Part shown: positions 5,788 to 8,943 of the stretch, one piece after another | Layout: each line of letters begins with the position of its first letter | How positions within the stretch are numbered: position 1 is the first letter of the stretch | Assembly (NCBI GenBank): GCA_001564255.1 | Contig: LKNC01000096.1 | Span: 1-8,943, forward strand | Source of the DNA: Natrialbaceae archaeon Tc-Br11_E2g1 | GTDB lineage: Archaea > Halobacteriota > Halobacteria > Halobacteriales > Natrialbaceae | Direction: 5' to 3' | Length of the DNA stretch: 8,943 nt | Made by a program: the position numbers and the translations under genes | The notes under the pieces: generated by a model | Told to the model about the DNA's origin: nothing | Seen by the model: only the letters and a program-made list of their open reading frames with translations | Databases searched by the model: none

Positions 5788-5858
5788 ATCTCGGGACCAG
5801 TGGTCAGGGGCCCCGACCGACACGTCGGGTAGAAACGGCCTCTGTCACCCGTTTTTTT
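5788..5858 (+). ncRNA. Candidate small non-coding RNA
   Basis: About 70 bases bounded by a TATA element 27 bases upstream and a T7 run at 5852-5858. Within it are two hairpins: GACC-AGT-GGTC (5795-5805), possibly closed by TCGG (5791-5794) with CCGA (5813-5816), and CCGAC (5813-5817 region or 5817-5821)/GTCGG (5824-5828) next to it. No C/D box or H/ACA pattern could be made out and no tRNA fold fits. A 3' untranslated end or terminator of the SRAP mRNA is the main alternative. Boundaries are inferred. Confidence 0.35.
5852..5858 (+). terminator. T7 run between the SRAP gene and the thermosome gene
   Basis: Seven consecutive T residues after a hairpin-forming stretch, the longest T-run in the intergenic region. 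It fits an archaeal intrinsic terminator for the SRAP transcript or for the candidate small RNA, isolating the thermosome promoter. Confidence 0.5.
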
Positions 5859-5908
5859 CGAGATCAGGATGTGAACGACTCTGTACCGAAGACGACGGAA
5901 TCCAATAC

Positions 5909-5916
5909 CTTTATGT
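5909..5916 (+). promoter_or_regulatory. TATA element of the thermosome gene
   Basis: CTTTATGT is centred about 27 bases before 5939-5940, giving a leader of only about 4-7 bases before the ATG at 5945. CGAA at 5887-5890 lies about 20 bases upstream. Haloarchaeal chaperonin promoters are known to be heat-responsive through sequences around the TATA box, but I cannot assign such an element here with certainty. Confidence 0.6.
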
Positions 5917-5944
5917 AGAAGGACAATCATAGAACCGAGTGACT

Positions 5945-7612
5945 ATGAGCCAGCGAATGCAGCAGGGTCAGCCGATGATCGTAATGAGCGAGGATTCCCA
6001 GCGCGTCAAAGACCAGGACGCGCAGGACTACAACATCAGCGCGGCCCGTGCGGTCGCCGAGGCCGTCCGGTCCACACTCGGCCCGAAGGGGATGGACAAG
6101 ATGCTCGTCGACTCGATGGGATCGGTCACCATCACCAACGACGGGGTTACCATCCTCAAGGAGATGGACATCGACAACCCCACGGCCGAGATGATCATCG
6201 AGGTCGCAGAAACCCAGGAGGACGAGGCCGGAGACGGCACGACGACTGCCGTCGCGGTCACAGGCGAACTCCTGAAAAACGCAGAGGACCTCCTCGAACA
6301 GGAGATCCACCCGACGGCGATCATCAAGGGCTTCCACCTGGCGGCCGAAAAGGCCCGCGAGGAGATCGACGCCATCGCGACCGAAATCGACACCGACGAC
6401 GAGGAACTGCTTCGCAAGACCGCAGAGACCTCGATGACGGGCAAAGGTGCCGAGGTCAACAAAGAACACCTCTCACAGCTCATCGTCGACGCCGTCTCCG
6501 GTGTCACCGTCGAATCTGAGGACGGCGAGAACGTCGTTGACCTCGAGTTCCTCAACATCGAGACCCAGTCCGGGCGCGCAGTCGGGGAGTCCGAACTGCT
6601 CGTCGGCGGCATCGTGGACAAAGACCCGGTCCACGACAACATGCCGACCGAGGCGGAGGACGCCGACGTCCTCCTGCTCAACGACCCCATCGAGGTCGAC
6701 GAGACCGACGTCGACACCGAAGTGTCGGTCACCGACCCCGACCAGCTCCAGCAGTTCTTAGACCGCGAAGAGGAGCAACTGCGCGAGAAGGTCGATCACA
6801 TCGTCGACACCGGTGCCGACGTCGTCTTCTGTCAGAAAGGCATCGACGACCTCGCCCAGCACTATCTCGCCAAGGAGGACATCTTGGCCGTCCGCCGCGC
6901 GAAGAAAAGCGACCTCGAGTTCCTCAAGGAGGTCCTCGGCGCGGCGATCGTCTCCGATCTCGGGAGCGCTACCGAAGCGGACCTCGGCCACGGGTCGGTT
7001 ACGCGCGATGAGGACGACGAGATGTTCTACGTCGAGGGCGACGACACCCACGGCGTCACCCTCCTGTTGCGTGGTTCGACCGAACACGTCGTCGACGAAC
7101 TCGAGCGCGGCGTCAACGACGCACTCGACGTCGTCGCCCAGACCGTCTCCGACGGTCGCGTGCTGGCCGGTGGCGGTGCGATCGAGGTCGAACTCGCCTC
7201 GCGCCTGCGTGACTACGCCGACTCCGTCTCCGGCCGTGAACAGCTCGCCGTCGAGGCCTTCGCCGACTCCCTCGAACTCGTCCCGCGCGTGCTCGCCGAG
7301 AACGCCGGCCTGGATTCGATCGACACGCTCGTCGACCTGCGTGCGGCCCACGAGGACGGTGACGTCGAGGCCGGTCTGAACGTCTTCTCCGGTGACGTCG
7401 AGGACACCTTCGAGGCCGGCGTCGTCGAGCCGGCCCACGCCAAAGAGCAGGCCGTGACCTCCGCCAGTGAGGCCGCGAACCTCGTACTCAAGATCGACGA
7501 CATCATCTCCGCCGGTGACCTGTCGACCGACAAAGGTGACGACGAGGAAGGTGCACCCGGTGCCGGCGGCATGGGCGGCGGCATGGGTGGCGGTATGGGC
7601 GGCATGATGTAA
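5945..7612 (+). CDS. ths: Thermosome subunit (group II chaperonin, CCT/TCP-1 family)
   Basis: A complete 555-residue subunit of the archaeal thermosome, the double-ring ATP-driven folding machine of the cytoplasm. The start MSQRMQQGQP is the common haloarchaeal N-terminus. An in-frame GTG two codons earlier is unlikely. Nucleotide-binding motifs are intact: LGPKGMDKM (45-53), NDGVTIL (65-71) and GDGTTTAV (96-103). The hydrolysis-linked aspartate appears as D392 in GVNDALDVV, and AGGGAIEVEL follows shortly after. The middle part forms the apical domain with the built-in lid, including the very acidic stretch around residues 235-275. The C-terminus ends in Gly-Gly-Met repeats facing the ring cavity, as in other haloarchaeal and GroEL-type subunits. 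Haloarchaea usually have two or three different subunits; which one this is cannot be told. It is likely heat-induced from the TATA promoter just upstream and is not in an operon. Confidence 0.98.
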   Translation: MSQRMQQGQPMIVMSEDSQRVKDQDAQDYNISAARAVAEAVRSTLGPKGMDKMLVDSMGSVTITNDGVTILKEMDIDNPTAEMIIEVAETQEDEAGDGTTTAVAVTGELLKNAEDLLEQEIHPTAIIKGFHLAAEKAREEIDAIATEIDTDDEELLRKTAETSMTGKGAEVNKEHLSQLIVDAVSGVTVESEDGENVVDLEFLNIETQSGRAVGESELLVGGIVDKDPVHDNMPTEAEDADVLLLNDPIEVDETDVDTEVSVTDPDQLQQFLDREEEQLREKVDHIVDTGADVVFCQKGIDDLAQHYLAKEDILAVRRAKKSDLEFLKEVLGAAIVSDLGSATEADLGHGSVTRDEDDEMFYVEGDDTHGVTLLLRGSTEHVVDELERGVNDALDVVAQTVSDGRVLAGGGAIEVELASRLRDYADSVSGREQLAVEAFADSLELVPRVLAENAGLDSIDTLVDLRAAHEDGDVEAGLNVFSGDVEDTFEAGVVEPAHAKEQAVTSASEAANLVLKIDDIISAGDLSTDKGDDEEGAPGAGGMGGGMGGGMGGMM

Positions 7613-7656
7613 CCGTCGCCCGCAACCGACTGACCGTTCGCGACCGATTTCGAGCC

Positions 7657-7709
7657 GTTTTCTCAGGCCCGAGAGCGAAGCCGCCCGCTCGAGGTCGCCC
7701 CGGCGAAAA
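7657..7709. terminator. Convergent 3' region between the thermosome gene and lrp, possible terminators
   Basis: The 97-base gap has a TTTT run at 7658-7661 on the + strand, 46 bases past the thermosome stop. On the - strand, ATTTTC (7704-7709) directly follows the lrp stop. Between them GAGCG (7673-7677) can pair with CGCTC (7686-7690). These are weak but suitably placed termination signals for the two converging genes. Confidence 0.3.
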
Positions 7710-8168
7710 TCAGTCCTCGACTTCGAGTTCGAACTGTTCGTTCTCGGAGACGGAGTTCAACACGACGCTCGTGTTCGACTCTTTGATGTCGGGGTCGGTT
7801 AGCAACGTCTTGATCTGGTCGTTCATGCCGTCCGTGTCCTCGAACTTGCCGACGGCGACGACGTCGTAGTCGCCGGTGACCTCGTAGACGCTCGTCATCT
7901 GCCGGTGTTCTTTCAGACTCTCGGTGATCTCCGGCAGGGCGTGACCCTCGACTTTGAGCTGGATGACCGCGGTAACGTCGTAGCCGAGTGCGTCGTAGTT
8001 GACCCGTGGGGTGTACCCCTCGATTACGCCCTCCGCCTCGAGATCGGAGAGGTGATTCGAGACGGTCGTCACGGAGACGTCCAACTCTTCGGCGAGGCTT
8101 CGCAGACTCGCTCGACCGTCGCCTAGTAGTGCATTCACCAATTTCGAATCCAGATTTTCGTACGTCAT
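7710..8168 (-). CDS. lrp: Lrp/AsnC family transcription regulator
   Basis: A 152-residue protein with the two-part layout of Lrp/AsnC (feast/famine) regulators. The N-terminal winged helix-turn-helix covers about residues 5-60, with the recognition helix in [18 protein letters not shown]. The C-terminal RAM ligand-binding domain covers about 64-140 and contains the [13 protein letters not shown] strand pair typical of the effector and dimer interface. Such proteins form dimers and octamers, bind amino acids and act mainly on nitrogen and amino-acid genes. It is divergent from glnA with a 125-base shared promoter region. This arrangement recurs in haloarchaea and suggests control of glutamine synthetase and of its own gene. 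The ATG fits a TATA-like element 27 bases upstream, so the mRNA is probably leaderless. Confidence 0.95.
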   Translation of the reverse strand: MTYENLDSKLVNALLGDGRASLRSLAEELDVSVTTVSNHLSDLEAEGVIEGYTPRVNYDALGYDVTAVIQLKVEGHALPEITESLKEHRQMTSVYEVTGDYDVVAVGKFEDTDGMNDQIKTLLTDPDIKESNTSVVLNSVSENEQFELEVED

Positions 8169-8191
8169 CGATCGTAGTAACGTATCCTCCC

Positions 8192-8199
8192 CTTTAGAA
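8192..8199 (-). promoter_or_regulatory. TATA-like element for lrp
   Basis: On the - strand this reads TTCTAAAG, centred about 27 bases before the lrp ATG at 8168, again predicting a leaderless mRNA. Confidence 0.55.
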
Positions 8200-8204
8200 C
8201 TTTA

Positions 8205-8229
8205 CGAATATCCAGTTTAGGTCGATTCG
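8205..8229. promoter_or_regulatory. Possible Lrp operator in the lrp-glnA region
   Basis: CGAAT (8205-8209) and its reverse complement ATTCG (8225-8229) are separated by 15 bases, so their centres are 20 bases apart, close to two helical turns. They lie between the two divergent TATA elements, where an autoregulating Lrp-type dimer could act. The half sites are short and chance is possible. Confidence 0.25.
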
Positions 8230-8254
8230 GAGAAGATTTGCTCGGAGCAGTAGG

Positions 8255-8262
8255 GTTTTAGT
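8255..8262 (+). promoter_or_regulatory. TATA element for glnA
   Basis: GTTTTAGT is centred about 36 bases before the glnA ATG, predicting a start near 8286 and a leader of about 8 bases. A second T-rich element (GTTTAGG, 8215-8221) further upstream could give a longer leader. Confidence 0.5.
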
Positions 8263-8293
8263 ACTCTAGGTCGTTGGGGCAGACGAGCATAAG

Positions 8294-8943
8294 ATGACAA
8301 GCGAAAATCTGACGTCTGCGGAAGAAGCGGTACTGGATCAGATCGACGAGGAGGGTGTGGACTTCCTTCGGCTGCAGTTTACGGACATTTTGGGCGTGGT
8401 AAAGAACGTCGCCGTTCCAGCCCGCCAGGCTGAGAAGGCGTTCACCGAGGGGATCTACTTCGACGGTTCCTCGATCGAGGGGTTCGTCCGCATTCAGGAG
8501 TCGGACATGCGACTGAAACCCGACCCGGAGACGTTCGCGATCCTCCCGTGGCGCGCCGACGAAGACAGCGCGGCCGCCCGGATGATCTGTGACGTCATCG
8601 ACACCTCGACCGGCGAGCCGTTCGAGGGCGACCCGCGCTACGTCCTCAAACAGGCCCTCGAGCGCGCCGAGGAGATGGGCTACACCGTCAACTGCGCTCC
8701 CGAACCCGAGTTCTTCATGTTCGAGGAGGACGAGGACGGCCGGGCGACGACCGACACCGCCGACCACGGCGGCTACTTCGACCTCGCGCCCAAGGACCTC
8801 GCGAGCGACGTCCGCAGGGACATCATCTACGGGCTGGAATCGATGGGCTTCGAGATCGAGGCCAGCCACCACGAGGTCGCCGAGGGCCAGTACGAGATCA
8901 ACTTCGAGTACGACGACGCGCTGACGACCGCGGACAACGTCGG
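8294..8943 (+). CDS. glnA: Glutamine synthetase, N-terminal part (3' end outside window)
   Basis: The first 216 residues of a type I glutamine synthetase, which makes glutamine from glutamate, ammonia and ATP and is the main ammonium-assimilating enzyme. The beta-grasp N-terminal domain contains [16 protein letters not shown] and the conserved FDGSSIEGF (56-64). The catalytic domain begins with APEPEFFMF (E137, E139, metal ligands), and [14 protein letters not shown] (191-204) supplies further ligand glutamates (E194, E201). The frame continues open to the right edge. The start follows from the TATA position and family length; no Shine-Dalgarno site is seen. The adenylylation-site region lies beyond the window, so its subtype and regulation by modification cannot be judged. 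The divergent lrp gene and the shared 125-base region suggest Lrp control in response to nitrogen or amino-acid supply. Confidence 0.97.
   Translation, partial: MTSENLTSAEEAVLDQIDEEGVDFLRLQFTDILGVVKNVAVPARQAEKAFTEGIYFDGSSIEGFVRIQESDMRLKPDPETFAILPWRADEDSAAARMICDVIDTSTGEPFEGDPRYVLKQALERAEEMGYTVNCAPEPEFFMFEEDEDGRATTDTADHGGYFDLAPKDLASDVRRDIIYGLESMGFEIEASHHEVAEGQYEINFEYDDALTTADNV

Noticed and set aside
5767..5832. 21-codon frame starting GTG after the TATA element at 5759
   Set aside because: It starts immediately after the TATA box, upstream of the predicted transcription start, and no ribosome-binding site is seen.
4797..5930. Long 377-codon open frame on the - strand across the SRAP gene
   Set aside because: It is the antisense of the SRAP coding region, whose catalytic residues are unmistakable. 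GC-rich codon use keeps such shadow frames open. Only the last 37 codons, outside the SRAP gene, are considered as a possible gene.
5939..5944. GTG two codons upstream of the thermosome ATG as the true start
   Set aside because: It would coincide with the predicted transcription start, and the haloarchaeal family begins MSQRMQQGQP, matching the ATG at 5945.
6758..7438. 226-codon open frame on the - strand inside the thermosome gene
   Set aside because: Antisense shadow of a highly conserved chaperonin region.
1..8943. Mobile element, CRISPR array, prophage or defence island
   Set aside because: No transposase, integrase, regularly spaced repeats, terminal repeats around a cargo, or toxin-antitoxin frames were seen. 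The tRNA-Ser gene has no partial duplicate nearby that would mark an integration site.

Overview
The window looks like ordinary chromosome from a haloarchaeon. Three things support this. The DNA is GC-rich with strongly acidic proteins, there is a TFIIB-type general transcription factor and a group II chaperonin (thermosome), and most genes carry a TATA-like element about 27 bases before the start codon with little or no leader and no Shine-Dalgarno site. Codon use and gene content would fit a Natrialbaceae-type genome, but the genus cannot be fixed from this sequence.

Left part (1-3775): the C-terminal part of a MinD/ParA-type ATPase gene enters on the + strand and overlaps tail-to-tail by 44 bases with a tfb gene on the - strand. 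Behind tfb, also on the - strand, are threonine synthase (thrC) and a six-helix membrane protein of the SafE/UreH/DsbD_2 type with paired cysteine motifs. The 293-base gap between thrC and tfb has no visible gene but is dense in short inverted repeats.

Middle (3776-5944): a divergent promoter region separates the membrane protein from ridA on the + strand. ridA is followed after 10 bases by a small two-helix membrane protein of unknown function. Next come tRNA-Ser(GGA) with a clear promoter and T-run terminator, a possible 37-residue gene on the - strand, and a SRAP (HMCES/YedK-type) protein for abasic-site protection. The 209-base gap before the thermosome gene holds a TATA box, hairpins and a T7 run that together look like a small independent transcription unit.

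Right part (5945-8943): a complete thermosome subunit gene is followed by a convergent Lrp/AsnC-type regulator. That regulator is divergent from glutamine synthetase (glnA), whose 3' end lies beyond the window.

Functionally this is mostly housekeeping: basal transcription, threonine and glutamine synthesis, clearing of reactive enamines, DNA damage tolerance, protein folding and one tRNA. I see no transposon, prophage, CRISPR array, toxin-antitoxin pair or defence island. The least explained items are the candidate small RNA at 5788-5858, the hairpin cluster at 1455-1581, the small membrane protein after ridA, and the possible 37-residue protein before the SRAP gene.
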